DNA from: G963675935 sp963803125
GTDB taxonomy: Bacteria; Planctomycetota; Planctomycetia; Pirellulales; Thermoguttaceae
Reading direction: 5' to 3'
Length of the DNA: 64,000 nt
Assembly: GCA_963803125.1 (NCBI GenBank)
Contig: CAWDLR010000001.1
Location: 186,001 to 250,000, forward strand
Each line of letters starts with the position of its first letter. Position 1 is the stretch's first letter. Position numbers and translations under genes: made by a program. The notes under the pieces were generated by a model, which ran no database searches, was not told the origin of the DNA, and saw nothing but the letters and a program-made list of their open reading frames with translations. Positions 9,201 to 17,727 of the stretch are shown here, in pieces.

Positions 9201-10165
9201 TTCGCGGCGTGGAGATCAACGGGCAGACGCAGGAGGTCCGGCCCGATCGGGGCTACGTCGTCTTGACCCGGCGTTGGCTTGTCGGCGATCGGGTCGATGT
9301 GCATTTCGATCTGCCGCTGCGGGTGGTTCTCGACAACGGCCAGGGGCCGACGCCGCTTGCCCAGGGCAGGGTAAAGCTCGACGGCGCGCCGCCGGCCCCT
9401 GCACGGAGCGTCGTCATCTATCGCGGGCCGGCAATCCTGGCCCAATTCCGGCTGCAACATGGTTGCGAACTGATCTGGGCGTATAGCGGCGGTGATCCGC
9501 ACCGGTTCGAGACCGTCGCTTCCGTTGCCGATGAATTCACGTTGGGCGGCAGGAGTTTTCAGAGCGACGGCACGCCCGAGTTGGTCGGCGTCGAGCGCGT
9601 GTCGTCCGGCGTGCGGCTCGCCTGGACGTGGAAGACCGGCCCCGGCGGCAGTTGGCGGATTCGCCGCTCGGCCTGCGTTAAGTCCGGTGTGCCGCTTGAG
9701 ATCGAGTACGCGGCGGAGATCGTGCCGCCGCCGGGAACGTCGGCCGAGCAGATCGCCGAGGTCATTGCTACCGGGCGATTCTGCGGCGTGCGGATGCCGT
9801 ACCGGGTTTCCACGCCGGGCACTTTTTTTGACAAAACGGGCCGACAAATGCCACCGCGCCTGGTCCTGGATGGCGCTGCGGCGGCCGCAAAAGACAAACA
9901 ATGGCTTGCGGCCGAGGAAGCCGAACTGGACGACGGCGGCGTTCGCTACTGCGTCCGCTCCGACGCGCAAAATCTTCTGGCCGGCGGCAGGAAGATCGAC
10001 TACCGCGCACTCTACAACGCGACGGTCAAAGACCTCTTGGGAGCATCGGTGGCCGTGGCGGTGGATAGCGGTTATAGGGCGATCTACAGCAGGGCGGTTG
10101 ATGAAAACGGCCGCTACCTCGCGAAGTGTCGCCTGACGATCGTCGGCCGAAGTCAGTTCGAGTAG
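6272..10165 (+). CDS. Secreted GH43/GH32-like propeller plus GH127-like glycosidase fusion
   Basis: This 1297-residue protein begins with a signal peptide (MRRVQAIAVLAWTAAALLPA). Residues of about 40-340 look like a five-bladed propeller of the GH43/GH32 type, with repeated blade motifs such as GSFWAPDC, DDLSTWKFEQ and IDPTLCRRPDG. A beta-sandwich, possibly carbohydrate-binding, follows (about 370-510). The remainder resembles GH127 beta-L-arabinofuranosidases: Glu833 and Cys835 in DECCC and Cys896-Cys897 in WYCC match the zinc-thiolate active site, in which the second of these regions supplies the cysteine nucleophile. A role in trimming arabinose-containing glycans outside the cytoplasm is inferred. 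A palindromic repeat is embedded in frame near residues 360-375. The propeller assignment is less certain than the GH127 one. Confidence 0.7.
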   Translation: MRRVQAIAVLAWTAAALLPAVGAATPQTLPDPAAIAAAAPAPLYRDPVYDGAADPVVVWNAPKRVWSMFYTQRRARLNLPGVEWGHGTEVGVAESRDEGMTWVYQGRLKLEHPNPEGSFWAPDCIRDDAGRYHLFVTFVPGAAATHRDFSGERHIVHYSSDDLSTWKFEQRVPVSSDYCIDPTLCRRPDGQWWMWFKDERHESETRVVGSRDLHSWHAVAAPGVSRLYGEGPKVFRYRGHYWMIKDPNCGLDVYRSENLEDWTYQGKILDKPGWRNDDASVGKHCDVVVCGDRAYIFYLVEPGMRDVPPRAGIQPLVGRRSAIQAAELEVKDGPLTCDRNRLFRIRLTPPDRGQTARVKGDSPIFVGTKIATAPYRAIPATGFWGAAGTPPQGFDPAFAQGLYGWTGSKSGTAAAFQFQVHPSGKYLVAIGYFDPNTPPGKRLQEVLIDGRKVDQLDTAGQRPFVRLYEAADRNGDGFLQVSCSHVTDEGGATGLMNIVWLFAAEDRDKVDAEKLARGECTVTPLCRFDSAAAERGWRGHVDFPPLPEARLRRMLPLRPAALGIEPARPQPVDPLNLEIQGELRDRIRTVLDRWGFAGRDQKRVAGFLADAGFDTSARALEVYCMFSRLLKIDLDLQVPFEALLARQEKSGPLAGAFTGGAGKPRLACSWEEGTLLQAMLAYYEHSGGDRRALQAASRIVDWEDRMVSGKINVGSWGGNGRFGALEGLITYAWRTKDPKALRVARKIAELNRGGGGIRWMFRGEKAKDSVEHMHSCLTTVRGFPWLYAYTADRSYLDDAVAACDRVYEACTWANGCVSEWTSPEAEHTFATDECCCTADEIMLSLHLGDLSGEGRFFDRAEELYYNGLRFHQWFDGNFSGYDDPHIGVRGPHMWYCCTWWGAKALYETARHLYASSPGVVYINGFMPSRAELPIGKGTVAVATEARIPKSGDVRISVAPKRIDQFALKVRVPGWASLRGVEINGQTQEVRPDRGYVVLTRRWLVGDRVDVHFDLPLRVVLDNGQGPTPLAQGRVKLDGAPPAPARSVVIYRGPAILAQFRLQHGCELIWAYSGGDPHRFETVASVADEFTLGGRSFQSDGTPELVGVERVSSGVRLAWTWKTGPGGSWRIRRSACVKSGVPLEIEYAAEIVPPPGTSAEQIAEVIATGRFCGVRMPYRVSTPGTFFDKTGRQMPPRLVLDGAAAAAKDKQWLAAEEAELDDGGVRYCVRSDAQNLLAGGRKIDYRALYNATVKDLLGASVAVAVDSGYRAIYSRAVDENGRYLAKCRLTIVGRSQFE
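7348..7393. repeat. Palindromic repeat inside the glycosidase gene
   Basis: An imperfect inverted repeat of about 21-bp arms: GGGGACAGTCCCATTTTCG at 7349-7367 and its near-complement at 7373-7393. The same 19-base core occurs in the 24332-24382 palindrome. It is translated in frame as DSPIFVGTKIATAP, between the propeller and the next domain. Confidence 0.6.
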
Positions 10166-10346
10166 ATTCGAGCAGGGACGACTGCCGCGGTTCTCGATTT
10201 GTTGACGCTATCGCCGCGGGCCGCAGAAGTAGTAGAATATCTACAGAATGGCCTTGCGTTCCCTTGGGACAGGGGAGGGCTGCGGTCCGCAACGGCGATT
10301 CCCTTCGGGGCGCGGCTGAACAGGCGATAGAAAAGGGAGTTGCCCA

Positions 10347-11339
10347 TTGACCACGCCGAATCCCGACCGCCGCTGGTATCACCCCACACCGGGCCACATC
10401 GTCGTCGGACTGCTGGCGGTGGAGGGGTTTCTGCTCTTGTCCGAGCGGTTCCGCTGGTTCGCTTTTAATCGTCACAAGGGGCAAACGGTGATGATCGGCC
10501 TGGAGGCCGCCGGGCTGACGCTGTTGCTGCTGTTGGCCCTGCTGATCGTCGCCGGGCTCCTGCGTTGGCGATTCCAGTACAGCCTCCGCACGTTGCTGTT
10601 GCTCGTGCTGGCCGTCGCCGTTCCTTTCAGTTGGCTGACGACCGAGATGCAGCAGGTCCGCAGGCAGCAGGAGGTCGTGGAGATGGTTCGCAGGGCCGGC
10701 GGCTGGGTCGATTACGACGATGAGCCCGGTTCCTTCGGCTACCAGGCCCCGCCCTACCCGGCGTGGTTTCGAAACGTGGTCGGCGACAGCCTCTTCGCCG
10801 ACGTCATTTCCGTCGGCCTCAACTGCGCCAACAGCCAAATCAGCGACGCCGAACTGGCGCAGCTTCGCAAGTTCAGCAGACTCCAGACCCTCCGCCTGGA
10901 AAGGACCCAGATCACAGATGCCGGGCTGAAGCACGTTGCCGCGATGAGCCAACTGGTGGAACTGAATCTCACCACCACAAGGGTCTCCGACGCGGGATTG
11001 GCCAGCCTGCGAGGCCTGACTCGCCTCAGTTCGCTGGGCCTGCGCAGGACGAAGGTCACCGATGCCGGAATGGCGTCTCTCGAACCCTTGCGCCGGCTGG
11101 TGTCGCTCGATCTCTCCTGCACCGAGATCGGCGACGAGGGGCTGACGCATCTCCGCGGGCTGACGGAACTCGAAACCCTCGATCTTTCCAACACCAAGAT
11201 CACCGACGCTGGGCTGGTTCACCTCGCAGGGTTGCGGCGGCTGAGACTGCTTCAGTTGGCCCGCACCAAGGTGACCATTGACGGTCTGATCAGGCTCCAA
11301 CGGGCGTTGCCCCCAACCTGCAACATCACCATCAATTGA
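10347..11339 (+). CDS. Membrane-anchored leucine-rich-repeat protein
   Basis: A 330-residue protein started from TTG, with GGGAG seven bases upstream. Three hydrophobic segments fill residues of about 10-95: one near HIVVGLLAVEGFLLL, one near LTLLLLLALLIVAGLL, and YSLRTLLLLVLAVAVPFSWL, typical of planctomycete LRR membrane proteins. The C-terminal half carries about six 24-residue leucine-rich repeats of the bacterial type (for example LQTLRLERTQITDAGLKHV). It is probably an inner-membrane protein with a protein-binding LRR face. The binding partner is unknown. It converges on the PKD/TPR gene with a gap of 28 bases. Confidence 0.8.
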   Translation: MTTPNPDRRWYHPTPGHIVVGLLAVEGFLLLSERFRWFAFNRHKGQTVMIGLEAAGLTLLLLLALLIVAGLLRWRFQYSLRTLLLLVLAVAVPFSWLTTEMQQVRRQQEVVEMVRRAGGWVDYDDEPGSFGYQAPPYPAWFRNVVGDSLFADVISVGLNCANSQISDAELAQLRKFSRLQTLRLERTQITDAGLKHVAAMSQLVELNLTTTRVSDAGLASLRGLTRLSSLGLRRTKVTDAGMASLEPLRRLVSLDLSCTEIGDEGLTHLRGLTELETLDLSNTKITDAGLVHLAGLRRLRLLQLARTKVTIDGLIRLQRALPPTCNITIN

Positions 11340-11367
11340 GTCGCGGCCCGCGGGATGCTGAGAATCG

Positions 11368-13620
11368 CTATCGCGTCTTCTCCGCTTCCAGCATCTCGAC
11401 CTGCTTCCTCACCTTGGGCGCCAGCGGGCTGCCGGGATAATCTCTCAGCAAGGAACACAGCGTGGCGGTGGCGCGGTCTTTTCGGCCCAGCCGCATCTCG
11501 CAGTCGGCGGCGAGATACAACAGTTGGTCGATGTAGGGCGAATCGGAATTGACGGCCTGCAATTGCTCGGCCTGGGCGATCGCTTGTAGGTATTTGCCGC
11601 GGCCGGCCCAATAGCGGGCGAACAGCAGCGTCCAATAGCCGTCGAGCTTTTCGGTCGGAAACTGCCGCTGCCAGGCGCGCAGCTCCTCGACCGCGCGAAA
11701 GTGCTTGTGGGCCTTGAGAAACTCCTCGGCCGATCGGGCGTGAGCGCCGAGCGCGGCAGTCCGCTCGACCCAGCCCAGCGGTGAGCCGCCGACCTCTGCC
11801 GCCTCGATATAATGCCTGCGGGCCGACTTGCCGTCGCCGCTGGCGGCGCAGTAGTCGCCCCAGACGCGGTGCAACTCGGCGGCCACGGCGCCCGACTGCG
11901 CGGAAAGGTGCTTCGCTGCCGCATCGAGCAGCGACTTCGCCGCGGCGACTTTGACAAGATCGTTCAAAGCCACGTCGGCGGCGGCGATCTCGCACTCCGC
12001 CTTGGCGTCGCCGGCGGCGATGCGCTGGGCGGCCCCGCGCCAAATCTGGCCGGCGAGGCGCGCATTGCCCAGCCGATCGCGGGCCAGCGGGCCGATCAGT
12101 TCGGCCAACTTCAACAGATCGGCGTCGTCCTTGGCGGCCGATTCGCCGACGAAGGCCGCCTTGCCTACGTCCACCGCCCGAGTGAAGTATTGATCTGACT
12201 CGGACAAGAACCCGGCGGCCGCGACGCGATCTTCGCGTGAATCGGCCCGTTCCACCCCCGGCCGCAGATTCGGATCGTCCTCGATCAACTCCGCCACCCG
12301 CGCGGCAACCTTGCTCTCGTCGGCCAGGGACGACGCCTTTGCTTCCAGCAGGAGCACCATTTGCCGCAGCGACGCCGCATCGAGCGCTCTTGGATCGTAC
12401 GACTGCACGATCTTCAGATACTGGTCCAACGTGTGCGGCCGGGCAGGATAGGGGGGCAGGGGGCGATCGACGTAGATGCGGTTGGTCGTTTCCAACGGTT
12501 TGCCGCCGCGGCGGATGCTGAGTTTCACCGCGTACGTTCCCGGTCGCAGATAGACGTGGTCCACCTTGGGCTTGTCGCTCGTCTGTCCGTCGCCGAAATC
12601 CCATTGGAGTTTCCCTTGCGTCGCCAGCGATCGCGGCGAATCGTCGCGAAGCGCGACGCCGACCAGCGGCAGGTCGTCGTCGGGCAGCGGCACCTCGCCG
12701 ATGATTTTGGCGGCGAAATCGGGCACGTAGCGGATGGTCCGCAGCGAGACGTTGCCCGCCGCCAGGTGGCCGACGCGGCCGCAATGAAACACGCCCGGCG
12801 GAATCAAGGCGGGGTGGATCGGATTCGGCGTCGTCGGGCCGGTCTCCCAGAGGGCGTCCATGATCGCAAACGGCCCGGCCGCGGCATGGTCGTATTGGAA
12901 CGCGTGCCGGCCGGCCGCAAGCTGCACGTCGTGCCTGCTGCCGGGCAGCGCCAGCCACATCGGGCCGTGATAGCCCGGCGCGGCGACGACCAGCTTGTCG
13001 TCGATCGACAAGAAGCTGCAATCCTGGCTGGAGGTGATGAAGCCGAAGACGCCCTGCTTCGACAAATCGAGTACGCCGGTGTAGCGGCTGAGAAAGGGCC
13101 CTTGCTTCAAGCTGAAGGGGTTGAAGCCGTGGAAGACGGTTTGCACGTAATCGGCGCCGATCGGTTTGGCGGCGTCGAAGGCCTTGCGCAGCGAACCGCG
13201 ATCGTCGAAATCACAGGGCTGGAACTGCCGCGTCTCCAAGAGCAGGCCGTCCTCGCAGGTCCAAGGGCGCGAGGCCTCGCGCGGCGGCTCGCCGCCGTAG
13301 AAGATGTTGTACTGCAAGCGCCCCTCGATCGTCTGGAACGCCAGCCGGCAGAAATCGCCCGGGCCGAGCTGCAGAATCCGAAAGGGCACAAGCTCCTTGT
13401 TTCGCGCGGCAACAACGACGTTGCGGCCGTCGGGGCGAATCTCGCCCTGGTGAAGGAACTCCACGACGACGATCGTGTAGTGCTCGCCCTCGGGAACGTC
13501 TACCGGGCGGACGGCGTTCAGTTCGGCGCCGGCAATGCGGAATGACTCGGCCCGAGCACCGCGCGCAGTGACGGCGACAGTGATCGCACACGCGGCAACA
13601 ATCAAAGCACGTCGCATCAT
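11368..13620 (-). CDS. Secreted PKD-domain protein with PA14-like and TPR regions
   Basis: A protein of about 750 residues. The frame is open further upstream, but the start at 13620 gives a proper signal peptide (MMRRALIVAACAITVAVTARG, cleaved after ARA), so it is preferred. A region near residues 150-260 (SRYTGVLDLSKQGVFGF, SIDDKLV) resembles a PA14-type module. A PKD domain follows (WDFGDGQTSD..VYLRPGTYAVKL). The C-terminal 200 residues are helical, TPR-like repeats ending in LLRDYPGSPLAPKVRKQVE. It is likely a periplasmic or surface scaffold; no catalytic motif is seen. It is divergent from moxR, about 180 bases away. Confidence 0.7.
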   Translation of the reverse strand: MMRRALIVAACAITVAVTARGARAESFRIAGAELNAVRPVDVPEGEHYTIVVVEFLHQGEIRPDGRNVVVAARNKELVPFRILQLGPGDFCRLAFQTIEGRLQYNIFYGGEPPREASRPWTCEDGLLLETRQFQPCDFDDRGSLRKAFDAAKPIGADYVQTVFHGFNPFSLKQGPFLSRYTGVLDLSKQGVFGFITSSQDCSFLSIDDKLVVAAPGYHGPMWLALPGSRHDVQLAAGRHAFQYDHAAAGPFAIMDALWETGPTTPNPIHPALIPPGVFHCGRVGHLAAGNVSLRTIRYVPDFAAKIIGEVPLPDDDLPLVGVALRDDSPRSLATQGKLQWDFGDGQTSDKPKVDHVYLRPGTYAVKLSIRRGGKPLETTNRIYVDRPLPPYPARPHTLDQYLKIVQSYDPRALDAASLRQMVLLLEAKASSLADESKVAARVAELIEDDPNLRPGVERADSREDRVAAAGFLSESDQYFTRAVDVGKAAFVGESAAKDDADLLKLAELIGPLARDRLGNARLAGQIWRGAAQRIAAGDAKAECEIAAADVALNDLVKVAAAKSLLDAAAKHLSAQSGAVAAELHRVWGDYCAASGDGKSARRHYIEAAEVGGSPLGWVERTAALGAHARSAEEFLKAHKHFRAVEELRAWQRQFPTEKLDGYWTLLFARYWAGRGKYLQAIAQAEQLQAVNSDSPYIDQLLYLAADCEMRLGRKDRATATLCSLLRDYPGSPLAPKVRKQVEMLEAEKTR

Positions 13621-13644
13621 TCTGCCAGTGTGAAAGCGGCAAAC

Positions 13645-13700
13645 GGGAACCACCGCGACGGTTCCCGCCGCCCGTTTAGCCGCGCCCGAAAGGGAAGCGC
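13645..13700. repeat. Hairpin plus GTTTAGCCGCG repeat between divergent genes
   Basis: GGGAACC and GGTTCCC form a perfect 7-bp hairpin at 13645-13666. GTTTAGCCGCG at 13674-13684, followed by a GGGAAGCGC stretch, matches the block at 5946-5974. It is an interspersed palindromic repeat lying in the divergent promoter region. Confidence 0.5.
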
Positions 13701-13801
13701 TGGCCGCGGCTCCGCAGGAGACCATTGATCGCATCTCCCCCATCAACTAATGTATAAGGAGACGGACGCGGATGGAAGGATCAAGTTGTGGGAGCGTTCT
13801 C

Positions 13802-14923
13802 ATGTCGGCGGCCACCCCCCCAATGAGTCCCGAAGAGGCGGTTCGCCGGGTTGCCCAAGCCCGCGAGACCCTCGTCGGCGAAGTGCACAAAGCGATCATC
13901 GGGCAGGAGCAGATGATCGAGCAGATGCTGATCTGCACCTTCGCCCGCGGACATTGCCTGACGATCGGCGTGCCGGGGCTGGCGAAGACGCTCACCGTTT
14001 CGACGCTGGCGCAGGCCCTGCATCTGAAGTTCACCCGCATCCAGTTCACCCCCGACCTGATGCCCAGCGACATCACCGGCACGGAGATCATCGACCAGGA
14101 CCCGGCCACGGGCAAGCGCAGTTTCCGTTTCGTCCGCGGGCCGGTCTTCTCGAACATTCTCCTGGCCGACGAAATCAATCGCACGCCACCCAAGACCCAG
14201 GCCGCCCTGCTCCAGGCGATGCAGGAGCACGAAGTGACCGTGGCGGGCAACACCTACAGGCTCGATCCGCCCTTCTTCGTCATGGCCACGCAGAATCCGA
14301 TCGAACAGGAGGGGACCTATCCGCTGCCCGAGGCGCAGTTGGATCGCTTCATGTTGTCGATCAACATCGGCTATCCGACCCGCGACGAGGAGCGTGAGAT
14401 CGTGATGGCCACGACGCAAAGCGCGCGGCAGAAGATCAGCCCGGTATTGCACGGCCAGGACATCCTCTGGATTCAGAAGCTCGTCCGCCAGGTGCCCACC
14501 AGCCAGCACGTCGTCGATTACGCGGTCGATCTGGCGCGGGCGACGCGGCCCAAGGAGGCGGCGAGCCCCGATTTCGTGAAGAACTGGCTGGCTTGGGGGG
14601 CCGGTCCGCGGGCGGCGCAGTACATGATCCTCGGGGCAAAGGCCCGGGCGATCCTGCACGGCCGCTTTGCCGTCGAGGCCGACAACGTCCGCAAGATGGC
14701 CTATCCCGTCTTGCGGCATCGCCTTTTCACCAATTTCAACGCCGACGCCGAAGGGATCGACGTCGATCAGGTGATCGGAAAGCTGTTGGAGAGCGTGCCC
14801 GAGCCGAACTACGGCGAGAAATTGTCGGCGAAGCCGCGGCAGCCATCGCGACCGCAGCCAGCTGCGCCACCGCGCACGGCAGAATCGCCGCTTCCGGCCA
14901 CTTTCACGCCGCCGGAGACGTAA
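13802..14923 (+). CDS. moxR: MoxR-family AAA+ ATPase
   Basis: A cytoplasmic MoxR-type chaperone-like ATPase of about 373 residues. ATG 13802 is preferred over 13772 because GGGAG lies just upstream of it. The Walker A is GVPGLAKT (56-63), the Walker B is LLADEINR, and the family sensor stretch reads MATQNPIEQEGTYPLPEAQL. MoxR proteins normally act with DUF58 and VWA proteins on envelope targets. Those partners are nearby but on the opposite strand, separated by an MntA/HepT remnant, so the usual single operon is broken. The C-terminus is a short Pro/Ala-rich tail. Confidence 0.9.
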   Translation: MSAATPPMSPEEAVRRVAQARETLVGEVHKAIIGQEQMIEQMLICTFARGHCLTIGVPGLAKTLTVSTLAQALHLKFTRIQFTPDLMPSDITGTEIIDQDPATGKRSFRFVRGPVFSNILLADEINRTPPKTQAALLQAMQEHEVTVAGNTYRLDPPFFVMATQNPIEQEGTYPLPEAQLDRFMLSINIGYPTRDEEREIVMATTQSARQKISPVLHGQDILWIQKLVRQVPTSQHVVDYAVDLARATRPKEAASPDFVKNWLAWGAGPRAAQYMILGAKARAILHGRFAVEADNVRKMAYPVLRHRLFTNFNADAEGIDVDQVIGKLLESVPEPNYGEKLSAKPRQPSRPQPAAPPRTAESPLPATFTPPET

Positions 14924-14932
14924 TAGACGGGA

Positions 14933-15040
14933 TTACCTGGATTCGTCGGCCGCCAAGGACTGCTTGTCAGCGGGAGAACGCCGCTCGATCCTCTGGATCG
15001 CTTCAAGGATATCCAAGAGGCGTTCTCGATCGCTTCTCAT
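14933..15040 (-). pseudogene. Truncated HepT-like HEPN toxin remnant
   Basis: The frame opens with ATG at 15040, overlapping the mntA stop as ATGA. It encodes 35 residues starting MRSDRERLLDILEAIQRIER, the typical first helix of a DUF86/HepT HEPN protein. It then stops at TAA (14933-14935), ten bases from the end of moxR. The RX4HXY active-site part is missing. The intact homologue at 54825-55163 has 112 residues and a similar first helix (RIEDILDAIAEIEEF). I read this as a deleted toxin gene. Confidence 0.65.
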
Positions 15041-15333
15041 AGCGGAATCGCCTCTTGCAGCACGCGATTTCGGATGCGAGCCCGCAGTCCCTTTTCGGTA
15101 ACAACGTCAACGCGACAACCGAGCAGCGCCTTCAACTCTTCCAGAAAAGCCCCAAGATCGAAGAGACTTCGGCCGGGCTGTAAATCGACCAACACATCAA
15201 CGTCGCTATCGGACGAGGCGTCGCCGCGGGCAACCGAGCCGAAAATGCGGACATTCGACGCTCCGTGCCGTTCGGCGAGAATGAGAATATCGGCTCGCTT
15301 CGCCCGTAGTAATCCCGCGAGATCGCCGTCCAT
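15037..15333 (-). CDS. mntA: MntA-like minimal nucleotidyltransferase antitoxin
   Basis: A 98-residue MNT-domain protein. The start at 15333 is supported by AAGGAAG upstream. The motif GSVARGDASSDSDVD fits GSX10DXD, the metal-binding nucleotidyltransferase signature. In characterised MntA/HepT pairs this enzyme AMPylates a tyrosine of the HEPN toxin to neutralise it. The adjoining hepT is truncated to 35 codons, so this is probably an orphan antitoxin. It shares much sequence with the second copy at 54542 (GSVARG, LLGCRVD, RNRVLQE versus RDRVLQE). Confidence 0.8.
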   Translation of the reverse strand: MDGDLAGLLRAKRADILILAERHGASNVRIFGSVARGDASSDSDVDVLVDLQPGRSLFDLGAFLEELKALLGCRVDVVTEKGLRARIRNRVLQEAIPL

Positions 15334-15433
15334 ACGGCACTTCCTTTCCACACCGGGATTATTGCACAGAATCCAAGCGATGGCAATCCCATCGCCGCAA
15401 CGTCGAGACAAACTCCTCCGCGCTGCGGCCGCT

Positions 15434-17727
15434 CTATTTCCGACCGGATCGAGTAATCTCCGCATCCTCCTGCTTCGGGCTGAAACGGTTCGACAAGAAC
15501 GTCTCGAACACCAGGGCGATGAGCACGGCGGTGAGGAAGACGCTCCACAGGCTCTTTCCTTCGCGGAGCCGCGCGAAGGTGGCGGAGAGGTCGTTGGGGT
15601 TCTCCGCGACAATCAGCGGCGGGCCGCCGAGTTGTTCTTCAAGCTCGGCCGGCGCGATCGCCGCCGGGTCGGCCTCGTCGGGATCGAAGTTCACCGAGTA
15701 GGCGACTTGCCGCGGCGGCGAGACGCCGAGTTGCCGCAGCACATAGATGCCGATCTCGTGAGTGTCGGCGTAGTGGAACGTCGTGGCGGACTTGCCGTCT
15801 TTGTCGCTCGCGCCGAGCCGCAGGGTGCCGCCGCCGGGCGGGACGACTTCGATCTCCGCCGGTGGGCCGTTGGCCGCTGCGTCGGGCTGCTCGGCCAAGG
15901 ATGGTCGAGCCACGGTATTGAACGGCAGCGGCTGGCCGGCGATCGCGCTGGCGTGCGTCTGGGCGACGTCGGCCAGATCGAACGTCAACTGCGTGACCAG
16001 CGGCAGGAAGATGGTCCGCAGCGGCAGATTCGACCAGTTCACCTGCACGCTCGTGCCGAGCATTAGCACGAGTCCCCGGCCCACATTCCGCTGCACCAGG
16101 AGCGGCTCGGAGTCGTCGAGCCGGGCCATGACCCAAGCGCCGCTGTCGGCGGACAGGCGGATGTGCTTGTAGATCAGCACCGACTCGTACAGCGACGCCG
16201 GCTCGACCAGCCGCGCAAGCGCCGGATGCTTCTTGTCGAGAAAGCCGACGTGCCAGCTATCGCGGTTGCCGTGGGGGTTGGGCGTGCGGACGTCCAAGAG
16301 TGTGGCCGGCAGGAGTTGGCCGCCGGTCTGCTGGTTCATGGCGTTGTAGGCGTCCGGGTGGACGTTGTCGCCGCAAATCCAGACCACCCTCCCGCCGCCG
16401 GCCACATAAGCCGCAAGCCGATCGGCGGCCGGGGCATCGAGCGCCGGCAGATTCACGCAGAACAACACCTTGAACTTCTCCAGCGGCCGCTTCGTCAGCT
16501 CATCGGCCAGAAGCGGCGTGGCGACGATGGCCCCGCTGCCGCTGCCGGAGGCGAGGGCTTTTTCCAGGTAATATGCGTCGTCGAGATAGGGGATCTCGTG
16601 CTGCCGCGGCTTGACCACGGCGACGGAAACGCCCTGGTCAACCTCCAGGGCGAAGAAGCGGCGATCGTCGTATTTCGAGCCGTCCTCGCCGACCAGCCGC
16701 ACCTCGCTGCGGTGCAGCCCGCCGCGATTGAGCGTGAACGCGAACTCGTGCTTCACTCGCCCCAGCGGCGGCAGGTTCAACTCGGGACTAACCGACTGCC
16801 GCACGCCGTCGATCAACAATTCCGCCACCCGTTGTTGGGCGACGGTCGAAGTGTTCAGCAGCGAGGCGGTGGCCTTCATCGGCAGGCCGGTCACGGGCAG
16901 GGCCGCCGCGAGGTCGAGTTGCTGCACGGCGACGTTCGGCTTGGGGGAGCGGTTGCAGTTGACGAGGATAATGGGAAGAGGGGGAGAGGGGGAGAGGGGA
17001 AGACGAGGAGATTGGGAGACTCCGCTTGTCTCATTGTCTCCTTGTCTCCCCTTCTCCCCTTCTCCCCCTCTCCCCCTCTCTTCGGTCTTTCCGCTGGGCA
17101 CTGAAGTGCCCAGCCCCTCCCATGCGACGCGCTGCATGTCGGTCAGGACGTAAATCTGTTTGTTTGGGGCGTCGGATTTAGCCAACAGATCGCGGGCTCG
17201 TTGCAGACAGAGCGCCAGATCGGCGCGCTCGTAACTGACGCGGCATTGGCCGAGCATCTGGCGGATGGGATCCTGCGTGCGGGCGAGTCGGCCGGCGTCG
17301 GGGAACGCAGGACCGCAGGTCGGCAGCAGCGCCGCCTGGTCGCCTTCGCCAAGTTGATCGAGGATTTGTCCGGCCGCGGCGCTGGCGGTCTCGAAGCGCG
17401 GGCGATCGCCGTCGATCATGCCCATGCTCATCGAATTGTCCAGCACGATGACCGCGGCGGTGCCGGCGTTGCCCCACAGGCGCCGAAGGTGGTCACGGTC
17501 GGCTTCGCCAGGCCGGCGGCGATCAGCAGCAAGACGGCCATGCGGATTGCCATCAGCAGCACGTCGTGGATCCGTTTCCGCCGCCGCGTCTTCTGGGCGC
17601 TGATCTTCAAGAACCGCAGCGTCGAAAACGGCAATTGCTTCGCCCGCTGGCGATTCATCAGGTGCATCAGCAGCGGAATCGCGGCGGCCAGGGCGGCAAT
17701 CAGGAACAACGGCGCGGCGAACGTCAT
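15434..17727 (-). CDS. BatA/VWA membrane protein, frameshifted near 17485
   Basis: The protein would have about 764 residues if one base is restored. The N-terminal part (start 17727) has the BatA signature: PLFLIAALAAAIPLLMHLMN, then LPFSTLRFLK and a second membrane segment. At about 17485 the frame breaks: TTCGGCGCC should read TTCCGGCGCC to give RRLWGNAGTAAVIVLDNSMSM. The downstream frame (15434-17446 and a little upstream) holds a VWA domain with MIDAS DNSMS, a long periplasmic part and a final membrane helix (LTAVLIALVFETFL). Its start overlaps the DUF58 stop as ATGA, so the two are co-translated. A purine/pyrimidine repeat is inserted in frame at about 16976-17081. It is likely part of a MoxR-DUF58-BatA envelope complex. 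Confidence 0.75.
16976..17114. repeat. In-gene 8-bp tandem repeat, purine/pyrimidine arms and palindrome
   Basis: Seven 8-bp units (TTGTCTCA, TTGTCTCC, CCTTCTCC, CCCTCTCC types) run from 17026 to 17081. A purine-rich complementary arm lies at about 16976-17016. The perfect-stem palindrome GCTGGGCACT..AGTGCCCAGC follows at 17093-17114 and recurs at 34730-34749. All of it is translated as a low-complexity Gly/Glu/Arg and Ser/Pro insert in the BatA gene. Confidence 0.7.

Noticed and set aside
7499..9970. 823-codon minus-strand frame under the glycosidase gene
   Set aside because: It is a codon-bias shadow with no signal, domain or ribosome site.
10202..10238. TTGACG and TAGAAT upstream of the LRR gene as a promoter
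   Set aside because: The spacer is about 25 bases, too long for a sigma70 promoter.
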